From positions 1 through 64,000 of the forward strand of contig CAZLDI010000012.1 of NCBI GenBank assembly GCA_964558415.1: a stretch of DNA of 64,000 nt. Direction: 5' to 3'. Numbering within the stretch: position 1 is the stretch's first letter; every line of letters starts with the position of its first letter. Source of the DNA: CAZLDI01 sp964558415. GTDB taxonomy: Bacteria > Chloroflexota > Dehalococcoidia > SM23-28-2 > RBG-16-64-32. The position numbers and the translations under genes are program-made. Below the pieces are notes generated by a model. It was not told the DNA's origin. It was given only the letters and a program-made list of their open reading frames with translations, and searched no databases. Shown here in pieces: positions 28,370 through 37,985 of this stretch.

Positions 28370-29563
28370 GTGAGATCGCCATGGTTCATCCCGGCCGAAG
28401 ATGATCGGGTCGTGTACGGCGGGAGTTGGAAGAAATCTAGTCTTCCGTACAGCCGCTACACGCTCGGAACCGGCAGCGAATATGCGCAGATAACGGGAGA
28501 CTTTACCGACCTCTACGGCGTTTTCCATCTGCACCCGTGGAGCGGCGTAGCGAGCGTCGATGTCAACGGTGTTGTCACTCAGGAGATTGACCTGTTCAGC
28601 ACGTATCCTCACGACCTCAGCCTGCCGCTTTATGGTACCGCGGCACAAGGGCTCCGCCGAACCTTGAGCACGACCGCTCCCTACACCAAGCGATTGGGAG
28701 GCGCGTCGCTCGTCAGCCGGCTGCGGAGCATCAGTTCGCGGCGGTTTCGGTCGGTGCTCTCTGGGAGGCAAAGGAGGGTGGGAAGAGCGATCCTGAGGAT
28801 TGTCGCTACCGGCAGGAGGAACCCTCTGGCCCGCTCGACGGAGGTTGTGTTCAGAGGCTTCGACTCGACTGCGGAGGTAGTCACGGGCGACTGGAGCGAA
28901 GGCGATATTATGCCGCCTCCGATCAAGGCCGCCCCAGCCTTCGACCCAGAGGGATTCGCAGCGCTGCAGCGATCACACATAGATAGATGGCGTGCGGCCC
29001 AGGAGGGCTCTAACTACGCCGCGCTGCAGGAGGACAGGACTGACAGATACGTGCAGAAGTACTTCAGGGCTTCTGTCTTCTTTGGTCAGCGGTTGCTCGA
29101 CATCGGATCTGGCTACGTACCCAGGGAGATTCTTGACATGCTGAGCCAGCGAGGAGTTGAGTACGACTGCCTCGACATCGACGATCGCGTGGTTGACTAC
29201 CTGAAAAACGAACTCGCGATCCGGGGTATGCGCGGGTCTGCTCGCACCAGTGAGATCGGAACTGTTCAGCTGGATCCCGAAAACTACGATGCTGTGTTCG
29301 CTTCGCACACGATAGAGCACAGCTCATCGATCATGCACAGCCTCGAGCAGGTCTTCAACACGCTAAGAAGCGGGGGCTACTTCATCATGGCCGTGCCACT
29401 GGGCTGGGACGATAGCGAGGAACACGTCAACAGCTTCAGTGTCGACGAATGGGTCATGGCCGTTCAGACCGCAGGATTCGATGTGCTTTCGTCTGAGGTC
29501 GCAAAGCTGTACGACCCTCGCTACTACGACGTCACCATCGTGGCGCAGAAGCCTAGGACTTAG
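28370..29563 (+). CDS. SAM methyltransferase with an N-terminal beta-module-like region
   Basis: A 397-residue protein. Residues about 15-185 contain HPWSGVASVDV and EIDLFSTYP, which resemble the repeated beta modules of the preceding giant protein, interrupted by a basic insertion. Residues 195-397 form a class I methyltransferase: RLLDIGSGYVPREIL, VEYDCLDIDD, FASHTIEHSSS and LRSGGYFIMAVPLGW. GTG at 28370, preceded by a G-rich ribosome binding site, is the only good start. It is the last plus-strand gene of the block and converges with the secreted repeat protein. Confidence 0.8.
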   Translation: MRSPWFIPAEDDRVVYGGSWKKSSLPYSRYTLGTGSEYAQITGDFTDLYGVFHLHPWSGVASVDVNGVVTQEIDLFSTYPHDLSLPLYGTAAQGLRRTLSTTAPYTKRLGGASLVSRLRSISSRRFRSVLSGRQRRVGRAILRIVATGRRNPLARSTEVVFRGFDSTAEVVTGDWSEGDIMPPPIKAAPAFDPEGFAALQRSHIDRWRAAQEGSNYAALQEDRTDRYVQKYFRASVFFGQRLLDIGSGYVPREILDMLSQRGVEYDCLDIDDRVVDYLKNELAIRGMRGSARTSEIGTVQLDPENYDAVFASHTIEHSSSIMHSLEQVFNTLRSGGYFIMAVPLGWDDSEEHVNSFSVDEWVMAVQTAGFDVLSSEVAKLYDPRYYDVTIVAQKPRT

Positions 29564-29576
29564 GTCCGTTGCCTGT

Positions 29577-32003
29577 CTATGGAGGGTTCACCCAGTAGTC
29601 CGGCCAGGGCTGGAACTTCGTCACGGCGAAGTTGCCGTCACCGTTGGACAGCCACGTGTGCATGTAATCGAAGCAGCAAAGGTGGGCCAAGTCTGTCTTA
29701 CCGTCTCCGTTGAAGTCGCCCGTTCGCCACAAACCAGTTAGCACGCCGTAACCCGGCCACGGCTGGAAGGTAGTGATGTCAAAGCTCCCGTTGCCCACCG
29801 CGAGCCACGTATGAGCGTAATCAGCGCAGCAGACGTGGGCGAGGTCGGTCTTGCCGTCGCCGTTGAAGTCTCCAGTCTCCCAGGAGCCGGTGTATATGCC
29901 GTAGCCCGGCCACGGACCGAAAGTGGCGACGTCGAAGCTACCGTCTCCACGGGAGAGCCAGGTGTGAGAGTAGTTAGGGCAGCAGAGGTGGGCGAGGTCG
30001 GTCTTGCCGTCGCCGTTGAAGTCTCCAGTCTCCCAGGAGCCGGTGTATATGCCGTAGCCCGGCCACGGACCGAAAGTGGCGACGTCGAAGCTACCGTCTC
30101 CACGGGAGAGCCAGGTGTGAGAGTAGTTAGGGCAGCAGAGGTGGGCGAGGTCGGTCTTGCCGTCGCCGTTGAAGTCTCCAGTCTCCCAGGAGCCGGTACG
30201 TACCCCGTAGCCGGGCCACGGCTCGACGACAGAGACGTCGAAGCTTCCATCTCCGCGCGACAGCCAGATGGCGGCATTGTTGGAGCAGCAAAGATGCGCC
30301 AGGTCGGTCTTACCGTCGCCGTTGAAGTCGCCCGCCTCCCAGGTCCCGGCCTGGATCCAGTAGTCCGACCAGGGCTGGAAGGTGGTGACGGTGAAGCTGC
30401 CGTCGCCGAGAGAGAGCCAGACCGCCATCGAACCGAAACAGCAAAGGTGCGCCAGGTCAGTCTTGCCATCGCCGTTAAAGTCCCCCGTCTGCCAGGTCCC
30501 AGCCTGAATCCAGTAATCGGGCCAGGGCTGAAAGGTGGTGACCGTGAAGGTACCGTCGCCGTGGGACAGCCAAACCGCCATCGTATCGAAGCAGCAAAGA
30601 TGAGCTAGGTCGGTCTTGCCGTCGCCGTTAAAGTCTCCCGTCTTCCAGATTTCATCGCCCGAGTTTACGCGCAGGGTGACCGGCACGACGACGGCACCCC
30701 CCTTAGCGTACAGCGATTCGATCTTGACATCGCCGGTATACGTCCCTGGTGGGAGGCTAACGGCGTCGGCATGAACGCTCAGCGTTTGACCCGTTGATCC
30801 CAGGTCGGTGCCAGTAGAGACGCCTTGTATACGCGAGAGCTTGAGCCAGGGGGTGGATGAACTCGCGCGCCAGGCAAGCACGCCGGTGCCTGAATTGGAG
30901 ATGGTGAGCAGCTCGCTCCGACTCTGGCGAACGGGAAACGCGGTCAGCTCCACACTCCCCGGCGACACACTCATCACCGGCTCCCCGATGACCTGCGCCC
31001 GCGTCAGGGCAGGCGTCACCGGGTCCTGGTGGTTCGGGTTCGGCGTGGGCATGTCCATGGGGGCGCAGACGAGGCTCTGGGAGCAGGGCGCCCAGTTCTG
31101 CAGCGCCAGCGGCCCGCCGAACGCGGGGTCCGCCAGGTCGGGGATGTGGACGGGCTGGGCATCCCACAACGGCGCGCCGGCGCGGTACGGCGGGTTCTGC
31201 GCGCATCCCAGCACCAGCTCCTGGTAGGGGTAGTTACGGGCGCTCTGGCAATCGTACGCCGGACGCGGCCAGGCGTACGCGGGATTCATGGGGTGGTTCT
31301 TGAAGGCAAAGCCGTTGTATGCCCACAGCGCGTAATACCAGTTCTCGATCAGGTGCGGGTCTCTGTTCCCCACAATCGGCCGGTACTCCGGCGCCTGGTT
31401 CCATTTGTCGGCAAGAATGCGAGCGCCGCGCGCGATGTTGAACGCGTAATGGCCGCCGATCATCGTCTGGTCCAGCGTTGGCACTCCTGTGATGTTCTGC
31501 ATGCCGCTGGTGACCTGCATGATCCCGTAACCGCAGTCGTGCGACGAAAGTACCGGGCCCACCTCCCCATACTGCACCAGCGGGTCGTAACTCCCCTGCG
31601 CCCAACCGCTCTCGATCCAGCCGATCGACTTCAGCAACACGGGCGGAATGTACGGCGCGACCGGTTGCGCGGACCCCGCGGAGCGATCTCCAGTCTCCAG
31701 CGCCGGGAGGGCGAAGGACGGCAGCTCCGGGAAGAGTTGATTGAATCCCGCCAGCTCCATCGTCCGTGCGTAAGTCGTGCGGTAGTTGCCGTCCTCGTAC
31801 GTCTGCAGGTCAAACGGCCCGAACGGGCTGCCTGTCGCCCCGCAGAGGTGATGGGCAGCAGCCGGTTGCGGTTCAGCGCCCAGGAACAATAGCGCTGCCA
31901 GCGCCACAACGACCGTGGCGGCGGCGGGGCGAGCCAATGTTACGTAACGCATCCGCAAAACAGGTACAAACATAGAACGCAAGAGAGTGTCAGCCGGTAA
32001 CAT
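29577..32003 (-). CDS. Secreted transglycosylase-like protein with a BACON-like domain and seven FG-GAP-like repeats
   Basis: An 808-residue protein. Residues about 20-50 form a signal peptide ending in AAA. Residues about 105-230 resemble a lytic transglycosylase: LLKSIGWIESGW with the candidate catalytic Glu, and CGYGIMQVTSGM. Residues about 340-450 resemble a BACON/Ig-like domain. The rest is seven repeats of about 51 residues, each opening GDFNGDGKTDLAH, a calcium-binding-like loop, followed by a Cys-Cys pair and WLS. The protein probably acts at the cell surface on the wall or polysaccharide. The starts at 31973 and 31952 are also possible; no Shine-Dalgarno decides. Confidence 0.83.
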   Translation of the reverse strand: MLPADTLLRSMFVPVLRMRYVTLARPAAATVVVALAALLFLGAEPQPAAAHHLCGATGSPFGPFDLQTYEDGNYRTTYARTMELAGFNQLFPELPSFALPALETGDRSAGSAQPVAPYIPPVLLKSIGWIESGWAQGSYDPLVQYGEVGPVLSSHDCGYGIMQVTSGMQNITGVPTLDQTMIGGHYAFNIARGARILADKWNQAPEYRPIVGNRDPHLIENWYYALWAYNGFAFKNHPMNPAYAWPRPAYDCQSARNYPYQELVLGCAQNPPYRAGAPLWDAQPVHIPDLADPAFGGPLALQNWAPCSQSLVCAPMDMPTPNPNHQDPVTPALTRAQVIGEPVMSVSPGSVELTAFPVRQSRSELLTISNSGTGVLAWRASSSTPWLKLSRIQGVSTGTDLGSTGQTLSVHADAVSLPPGTYTGDVKIESLYAKGGAVVVPVTLRVNSGDEIWKTGDFNGDGKTDLAHLCCFDTMAVWLSHGDGTFTVTTFQPWPDYWIQAGTWQTGDFNGDGKTDLAHLCCFGSMAVWLSLGDGSFTVTTFQPWSDYWIQAGTWEAGDFNGDGKTDLAHLCCSNNAAIWLSRGDGSFDVSVVEPWPGYGVRTGSWETGDFNGDGKTDLAHLCCPNYSHTWLSRGDGSFDVATFGPWPGYGIYTGSWETGDFNGDGKTDLAHLCCPNYSHTWLSRGDGSFDVATFGPWPGYGIYTGSWETGDFNGDGKTDLAHVCCADYAHTWLAVGNGSFDITTFQPWPGYGVLTGLWRTGDFNGDGKTDLAHLCCFDYMHTWLSNGDGNFAVTKFQPWPDYWVNPP
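29836..30196. repeat. Perfect tandem duplication, period 153 bases
   Basis: Bases 29836-30043 appear identical to 29989-30196. This covers two neighbouring FG-GAP-like repeats of the secreted protein, while the other five repeats have diverged. It implies a recent in-frame duplication or gene conversion. Confidence 0.8.
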
Positions 32004-32138
32004 TGAGACGCCCGCCCAGTGGCGTCCGTAACAGAATCTAACGTTGTTCTAGCAATCGCAGTTGCGAATCGCGACGCCAAGGGACGGCAAAAGGGCGACA
32101 GATGTGCGATTGATCGCGCGCGAGGGAGAGCCAGCGCG

Positions 32139-32423
32139 CTAGGCGCGGATGCGGGGGGTGTGCATCGCCCCGCTCGAGATCGGCTCGTCTACGTAAAGGT
32201 CGCCGTTGCGGATCTTTATGTTGAACCCGCAGTCCGGGTTAGTGCACGCCCAGGCCTTGAAGAAGATAGCCGCGCCCTGGCTACCGAAGTCTGAAAGAGG
32301 CACCAGATCGCCCAGGTCGCACTTCTGGCACTTGGGGAAGCTTGTCACCACTACCACTGTATCCCTCCGCCTTATCTGCTCTATCGTGTCGCGCAGTATA
32401 GCAGCGGCGGTTGCGCTTGACAA
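32139..32423 (-). CDS. Small zinc-ribbon protein
   Basis: A 94-residue protein with two Cys pairs, PKCQKCDLG and ACTNPDCGF, 25-30 residues apart, which fits a zinc ribbon. The N-terminal helix (residues 5-20) is amphipathic. Function unknown. It is on the same strand as cimA but 50 bases downstream of its stop. Confidence 0.6.
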   Translation of the reverse strand: MSSATAAAILRDTIEQIRRRDTVVVVTSFPKCQKCDLGDLVPLSDFGSQGAAIFFKAWACTNPDCGFNIKIRNGDLYVDEPISSGAMHTPRIRA

Positions 32424-32474
32424 GCAAGAAATTCGGGATTTCCGCTCGACTTTCAGAAAACCGAGCGCGGCTCA

Positions 32475-34070
32475 CTACTTCTCGAACTGAAGGAACCAGT
32501 ACTCGTAGCTATCGACGAGTGCCATCAGGCTCGCCTCGATGATGTTCGCTGAGGTGCCCACCGTCCACCACGTATATTCGCCCGCGGACGACTCGATCAG
32601 CACCCTCGTGACCGCCTCGGTCGAATGGTGGCTGTCCACGATGTGCACCTTGTAGTCCGTGAGCCGTATCGCTGCCAGCCCCGGGTAGTGGCCCACTATC
32701 GCTGCCCGCAGGGCCTTGTCCAGCGCATCCACCGGGCCAACGCCCTGGTGGTCCGCGTGGCCCTTCCACTCCCGCCCGTCCTTGCGGATCAGCACCGTGG
32801 CCCGCACGCCGGCAATGTATTCACGCAGGCCCGTGACGGGGTCTGCCGTCCGGCCCGGCTCTATCGTGACCTTATGGCTCGTGATCTCGAACGGCGGCGC
32901 GTAGTCGCCCAGCATTCTACGCACAAGCAGCTCGAACGAGGCCTCCGCCCCTTCAAATTGCCAGCCTCGCGCCTCCATCTCCTTCACGTGATCGCGGATC
33001 GACCGCGCCTGGTCCAGCGTTACCTCAATCCCCCGCTCCTGCAGCTTGCGCACGACGTTATGCATTCCTGCCAGCTCCGAAATCAGGAAGCGGTTGCGGT
33101 TGCCGATCAGCGACGGTTCTACGTGCTGGTACGACCACTCCTCCTTGGCGACGGCCGCCGCGTGCAGGCCCGCCTTATGCGCGAACGCACCGGACCCGAC
33201 GTACGCCTGCCGCGGGTTTGGCGCCACGTTCGCGATCTCGCTGACGTAATGCGAGGCCTCAGTCAGCCGCTCCAACTGCTCGTCGGTCACCACGTCCAGT
33301 CCCAGTTTCAGCTTCAGGTTGGCAATGACGCTGAACATGTTCGCGTTGCCGCACATGTCGCCGTAGCCGTTCGCAGCGCCCTGCACGTGCGTGGCGCCAG
33401 CCTCCACCGCGGCAATCGAGCCCGCGACCGCGATGTCCGCTCCGTTGTGGGTGTGGATGCCCACCGCGCACGGCACCTCATTCACGACCGTCCGCACCAC
33501 CTCAACGATCCGCGACGTGATCGTGCCGCCGTTGGTGTCGCACAGCACCACGCACTCCGCGCCGGCGTTAGCTGCCGTCTTCAGGCACTGCAGCGCGTAC
33601 CGGCTGTCAGAGTCGAAGCCGTCGAAGAAGTGCTCCGCGTCGAAGAAAACCGTGAGGCCGTGGCTCTTCAGAAAGCGCACCGAGTCGGCGAGCATCGCCA
33701 GGTTCTCCTCGAGAGTAGTCTCCAGGATGCGGGTGACCTGCTTATCGTGCGCCTTCCCAACGATCGTGACCACGGGCGTCCTCGCCTCCACCAGCGCCTT
33801 CAGGTTCAGGTCCGTCTCCGCCTTCCCGCCCGCCCTGCGCGTCGACCCGAAGGCCGCCAGCTTCGCGTTGCGTAGATGGAGCTCCGGGGCGCGGGCGAAG
33901 AACTCGACGTCCTTTGGGTTGGAGCCGGGCCAGCCGCCCTCGATGTAGTGAACGCCCAGCTCGTCCAGCTTACGCGCGATCTTCAGCTTATCGTCTGCAG
34001 AGAGGGAGATCCCCTCCATCTGCGTGCCGTCGCGCAGCGTAGTGTCGTAGAGCTCAACGCGGGCGTCCAT
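32475..34070 (-). CDS. cimA: (R)-citramalate synthase
   Basis: A 531-residue enzyme of the 2-isopropylmalate synthase family. The N-terminal TIM barrel starts VELYDTTLRDGTQMEGISLS and contains VLCDTNGGT and VGIHTHNGADIAVA for metal binding. The C-terminal part (about residues 380-531) is the LeuA-type regulatory domain. EGGWPGSNPKD and the overall length fit the CimA branch, which condenses pyruvate with acetyl-CoA toward 2-oxobutanoate and isoleucine. A relic of its 5' end lies at 36060-36164. Confidence 0.92.
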   Translation of the reverse strand: MDARVELYDTTLRDGTQMEGISLSADDKLKIARKLDELGVHYIEGGWPGSNPKDVEFFARAPELHLRNAKLAAFGSTRRAGGKAETDLNLKALVEARTPVVTIVGKAHDKQVTRILETTLEENLAMLADSVRFLKSHGLTVFFDAEHFFDGFDSDSRYALQCLKTAANAGAECVVLCDTNGGTITSRIVEVVRTVVNEVPCAVGIHTHNGADIAVAGSIAAVEAGATHVQGAANGYGDMCGNANMFSVIANLKLKLGLDVVTDEQLERLTEASHYVSEIANVAPNPRQAYVGSGAFAHKAGLHAAAVAKEEWSYQHVEPSLIGNRNRFLISELAGMHNVVRKLQERGIEVTLDQARSIRDHVKEMEARGWQFEGAEASFELLVRRMLGDYAPPFEITSHKVTIEPGRTADPVTGLREYIAGVRATVLIRKDGREWKGHADHQGVGPVDALDKALRAAIVGHYPGLAAIRLTDYKVHIVDSHHSTEAVTRVLIESSAGEYTWWTVGTSANIIEASLMALVDSYEYWFLQFEK

Positions 34071-34197
34071 GATGGGTTCCAGTTTAACCGACTGAGATGA
34101 GCGCCGAAAGCGAAAGACTCGTCCAGATGGCAGCTGTCCAACGTCGGTTGCTCGTTGGAGCGCCGCCTCTCAGCTGTTCCGGACTCTGACATCGCTG

Positions 34198-34247
34198 ATT
34201 GGCGGAGTTGAGGTCAAGGTAGAAGCCGTGATCTCGGCTCCGCCAAT
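34198..34247 (-). repeat. 10-bp inverted repeat with inner hairpin in the cimA upstream region
   Basis: ATTGGCGGAG (34198-34207) and CTCCGCCAAT (34238-34247) are perfect inverted copies, with a smaller GCCG/CGGC hairpin inside. It lies in the 204-base gap between cimA and the preceding gene. It could be a terminator without a U-run or a cimA leader element. Confidence 0.45.
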
Positions 34248-34274
34248 TTCGCGCTGTCCCCGCTAAGACACCGT

Positions 34275-35072
34275 CTACTCGGTTTCGAAGAAGCTGACCG
34301 TGATCGTCTGGTTGCCGCTTTTCTCCAGCGCCAGTACTTCGAGTTCATACTCCGTACCCGGCTCAAGGAACTCGACCGGTACGGCCAGGCTGTTTCGGTC
34401 CGGGGGTACGTGGACGTCATAGGTCGGCCTGGAGAAGCCATGGGGGTCTTTGTGATTGACTTTCGTGATGATGACCTCGTAGCCCGTGATTGTGACCGGA
34501 TCGCCGTCGATGGTTTCGCTGACGTCCTCCCACTCGACCGCGAGGCCGGTCGTGGGAACTTTAGCGCCCTCGAGGGGAGAGATAACCGTCGGCGCCTCGG
34601 GGACATCATGCGTGAAGGTGGCAGAGCCGGTCAGTATCTTCCCATCGAACGAAACGCCGCGAACCCGGTACTGGCCCTCCGGGAACGTCGCCTTTAGGTC
34701 TTCAAACGAGAACTCCGAGCTGGGCGGCTCGCGCGATTCGAAGAATATCCCCGCCATTGTGAGATCTCTCAACTGCCCTTGTGGCTTGACGGCGAGCACC
34801 TGCCTGCCGTTGGGATCGTAGACGCAGAGCTCAGACCAGCCGTGATCATCGAAGGCGCCGTGTACGCCAATGTCATCGTCTGTGGCGTTGAACTCTATGA
34901 TCAATTTCGCTGTGGCGATGTTGGTCTTCTTTCCGTTAGCCACTGTGCAGGCTGTCCCGTCGGCCGGAGCAGTGGCCTGCGTGCGCGATAACGTCCCCGC
35001 GCCGGCAATTGCCACCGCGCCGAAGGCGATCAGGACGATCGCGGTCGCCGCGATGGAGCGGTTGAGTTTCAT
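34275..35072 (-). CDS. Secreted protein with fibronectin-like C-terminus
   Basis: The protein has about 265 residues. A signal peptide (residues 1-27, AATAIVLIAFGAVAIAGAG) is followed by an unrecognised beta-rich region and a C-terminal fibronectin III-like segment (about residues 160-265: PTVISPLEGAKVPTTGLAVEW, GYEVIITKV, LEPGTEYELEVLAL). ATG at 35072 is preceded by AAAGGAGACGAATC, which decides the start over the longer frame to 35174. It is divergent from the methyltransferase gene at 35228. Confidence 0.78.
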   Translation of the reverse strand: MKLNRSIAATAIVLIAFGAVAIAGAGTLSRTQATAPADGTACTVANGKKTNIATAKLIIEFNATDDDIGVHGAFDDHGWSELCVYDPNGRQVLAVKPQGQLRDLTMAGIFFESREPPSSEFSFEDLKATFPEGQYRVRGVSFDGKILTGSATFTHDVPEAPTVISPLEGAKVPTTGLAVEWEDVSETIDGDPVTITGYEVIITKVNHKDPHGFSRPTYDVHVPPDRNSLAVPVEFLEPGTEYELEVLALEKSGNQTITVSFFETE

Positions 35073-35227
35073 GATTCGTCTCCTTTGGACTGAAGAGATC
35101 CTGTCGATGCTTCCACGGTAGCCGCGGAAAATGAACTTGCGGTGAAGCAGCTGTGAAGCGTTCTTCACCTTCACTGTCGGCTGGGTTCACCACGTGGAGA
35201 GTGGTGGGATGCTATCCTGACGGCATT

Positions 35228-36025
35228 GTGACGCAGGATATCGTGGCAGCCGGTTACGACGCGGTTTATGCGGCCACGACAGCATCTCAGACACTGCGCC
35301 GATTGTGGCGGGAGCATGCTGCTGGAGTCGACTTTCCGGACGAGTTCTCGCATATCAGCTTCGTGACTCTGGGGCAGTTGCGGAGGATGCGGGCGGAATT
35401 GCGGCTGGGCCCCGAGAAGGTTCTCGCCGATATCGGCTGTGGCATGGGAGGACCGGCGCTGTGGATGGCTCGGGAGACGGGCGCCAGATTGGTGGGAATC
35501 GATCTGTCTCCCGTTGCGGCCGCAATCGCGGCCGCCCGCGCTCGAGAGCTGGGGCTGGCCGAGCAGGCCCGATTTGTCGTGGGGTCGTTTGGCAAGACAG
35601 GGCTGGAGGACAGCTCTATGGACGGCGTGATGAGCGAGGACGCGCTGCAGTATGCGCCGGACAAACGGGTAGCCATCATCGAGACGGCGCGGATTCTGAG
35701 GCCGGGCGGACGGCTTGTCTGCACGACATTTGAACTGGTGAGGAAGGCTGTCGTGGGCCTGCCTGTGCTGGGAGTGGACCCTCTCGGGGACTACCGGCCG
35801 TTGCTGAAGGAGAGCGGATTCTCCGTGGAGACCTACCAGACGGTCCCGGGCTGGCCCGAGCCGATGCGTACCGCATACCAGGCGCTCCTGGAAGCGAGGG
35901 AGGCGCTGCTAACCGAGATGGGTGAGGCGGCAGTAGCAGCGCTGTTCAGCGAGCTGACACTGACGCTGCAAGTTCAGCCGTACCGACGGCGGGTGTTGCT
36001 GTGTGCAACGCGGGGTCGCCTCTAA
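35228..36025 (+). CDS. UbiE-like SAM methyltransferase
   Basis: The protein has about 265 residues with VLADIGCGMGGPALWMARETG (SAM motif I), VGIDLSPVA, MSEDALQYAPDK and ARILRPGGRLVCTTF. Substrate unknown. GTG at 35228 begins at the domain; the frame is open to GTG 35153. Confidence 0.82.
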   Translation: MTQDIVAAGYDAVYAATTASQTLRRLWREHAAGVDFPDEFSHISFVTLGQLRRMRAELRLGPEKVLADIGCGMGGPALWMARETGARLVGIDLSPVAAAIAAARARELGLAEQARFVVGSFGKTGLEDSSMDGVMSEDALQYAPDKRVAIIETARILRPGGRLVCTTFELVRKAVVGLPVLGVDPLGDYRPLLKESGFSVETYQTVPGWPEPMRTAYQALLEAREALLTEMGEAAVAALFSELTLTLQVQPYRRRVLLCATRGRL

Positions 36026-36059
36026 TCCAGATGTTCGGAGCCGGCAGTCGACGGCCGCG

Positions 36060-36164
36060 ACTTGCAGGGCGAGCTAGTTCCGGCGCCTCCACGGACAGCG
36101 AGATCCCCTCTATCTGCGCGCCGTCGCGAAGGGTTGTGTGGTAGATCTCGACGCGCGGAGACAT
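36060..36164 (-). pseudogene. Relic of the cimA 5' end
   Basis: The complement reads MSPRVEIYHTTLRDGAQIEG, then ISLSVE. Intact cimA begins MDARVELYDTTLRDGTQMEG, then ISLSAD. After that the match fades and no enzyme follows. It lies between two methyltransferase genes, so it is a remnant of a second copy. Confidence 0.65.
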
Positions 36165-36208
36165 TGCGAGATTCAGCGTCTCGGACGCGGAAACATGGAT
36201 AAACGGAG

Positions 36209-37018
36209 TCAAGGCGCCGGCTTGTTCGCGCGGATAGAATACAGCAGCGGTATCGACGGAATTTGCTCAGGCATGCGGTAGTAGCCGTCGCCCCCACGTT
36301 CCATAAAGGGGAACCATCGCTCGATGGAGTAAGGAAACTCGTGGATGAACTCGATGCGTAGACCGGCATCGATGAGCGCAGTCGCAACTTCACTCACGGG
36401 GTGGGGCCAGCTGTAGGTGGTGCGGTTCGTGAGCTTCGCCTCCAGGTTGGCGTAAGAGCCGTCATCATCGAAGCGCAGCGGCACACCGTTGGAGAAGTAC
36501 GGTTCGTTGACGCGCAATTCGTCGGCCGAGGTGTCGAATATACCGCCGATTGGATGGAGTTCGGCCAGGTAGAACGTGCCGCCGGGCCGGAGGAACTGCG
36601 CGACGACGTTTGCCCAACGACCGATGTCCGGCAGCCACGAGAGCACGCCGTAGGACGTGAAGACAATGTCGAACTGCTCATCTAGCTTGTCCGGCAGCGA
36701 ATACACCTCGGACTCAATAAACTGAGCCTTGATTGCGGTTTCGGCTGCCAGACGCCGCGCGGCCGAGATCGCCTCGGGCGAGAAGTCCGCGCCGGTAAGG
36801 TTCGCGCCGCGACGTGCCCACGACAGGCTGTCGATCCCGAAGTGGCATTGAAGGTGGAGCATTGTCTTACCGCAGACGTCGCCCAGTTCCTCGATCTCGA
36901 GCGCGTGCAGGCTGGACCGGCCCGCCTTGAACCCTTCCACATCGTAGTAGGCCGAACGCGCGTGGACTGGGACGAGTTCGTCCCAGTGACGGCGGTTGAT
37001 TTCCAGGTGCGCGTCCAT
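36209..37018 (-). CDS. Class I SAM methyltransferase
   Basis: The enzyme has about 269 residues with MLHLQCHFGIDSLSWARRGA (motif I), GADFSPEAI, and FLRPGGTFYLAEL. The N-terminal HLEINRRHWDELVP is typical of one bacterial methyltransferase group. Substrate unknown. ATG at 37018 is preferred over 37039. It is divergent from purU. Confidence 0.83.
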   Translation of the reverse strand: MDAHLEINRRHWDELVPVHARSAYYDVEGFKAGRSSLHALEIEELGDVCGKTMLHLQCHFGIDSLSWARRGANLTGADFSPEAISAARRLAAETAIKAQFIESEVYSLPDKLDEQFDIVFTSYGVLSWLPDIGRWANVVAQFLRPGGTFYLAELHPIGGIFDTSADELRVNEPYFSNGVPLRFDDDGSYANLEAKLTNRTTYSWPHPVSEVATALIDAGLRIEFIHEFPYSIERWFPFMERGGDGYYRMPEQIPSIPLLYSIRANKPAP

Positions 37019-37098
37019 ATGCGGTGTCAACATTAACACCCGTTGAAGATTTCTGCTGACTCCCCCGTTGGCGCGAGGCCGGTATAATCCAAACCATA

Positions 37099-37962
<864 letters not shown>

Positions 37963-37985
37963 GGACTAACCATGAGGTGTGAGAC

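Noticed and set aside
29836..30196. Possible CRISPR-like regular repeats
   Set aside because: The period of 153 bases is coding, in frame and belongs to protein repeats; there are no spacers.
29811..30608. A repetitive 265-codon plus-strand frame
   Set aside because: It is repetitive only because it is antisense to the FG-GAP-like repeats.
32625..33875. A 416-codon plus-strand open frame
   Set aside because: Antisense shadow of cimA, with Arg/His/Val-rich composition and no domain.
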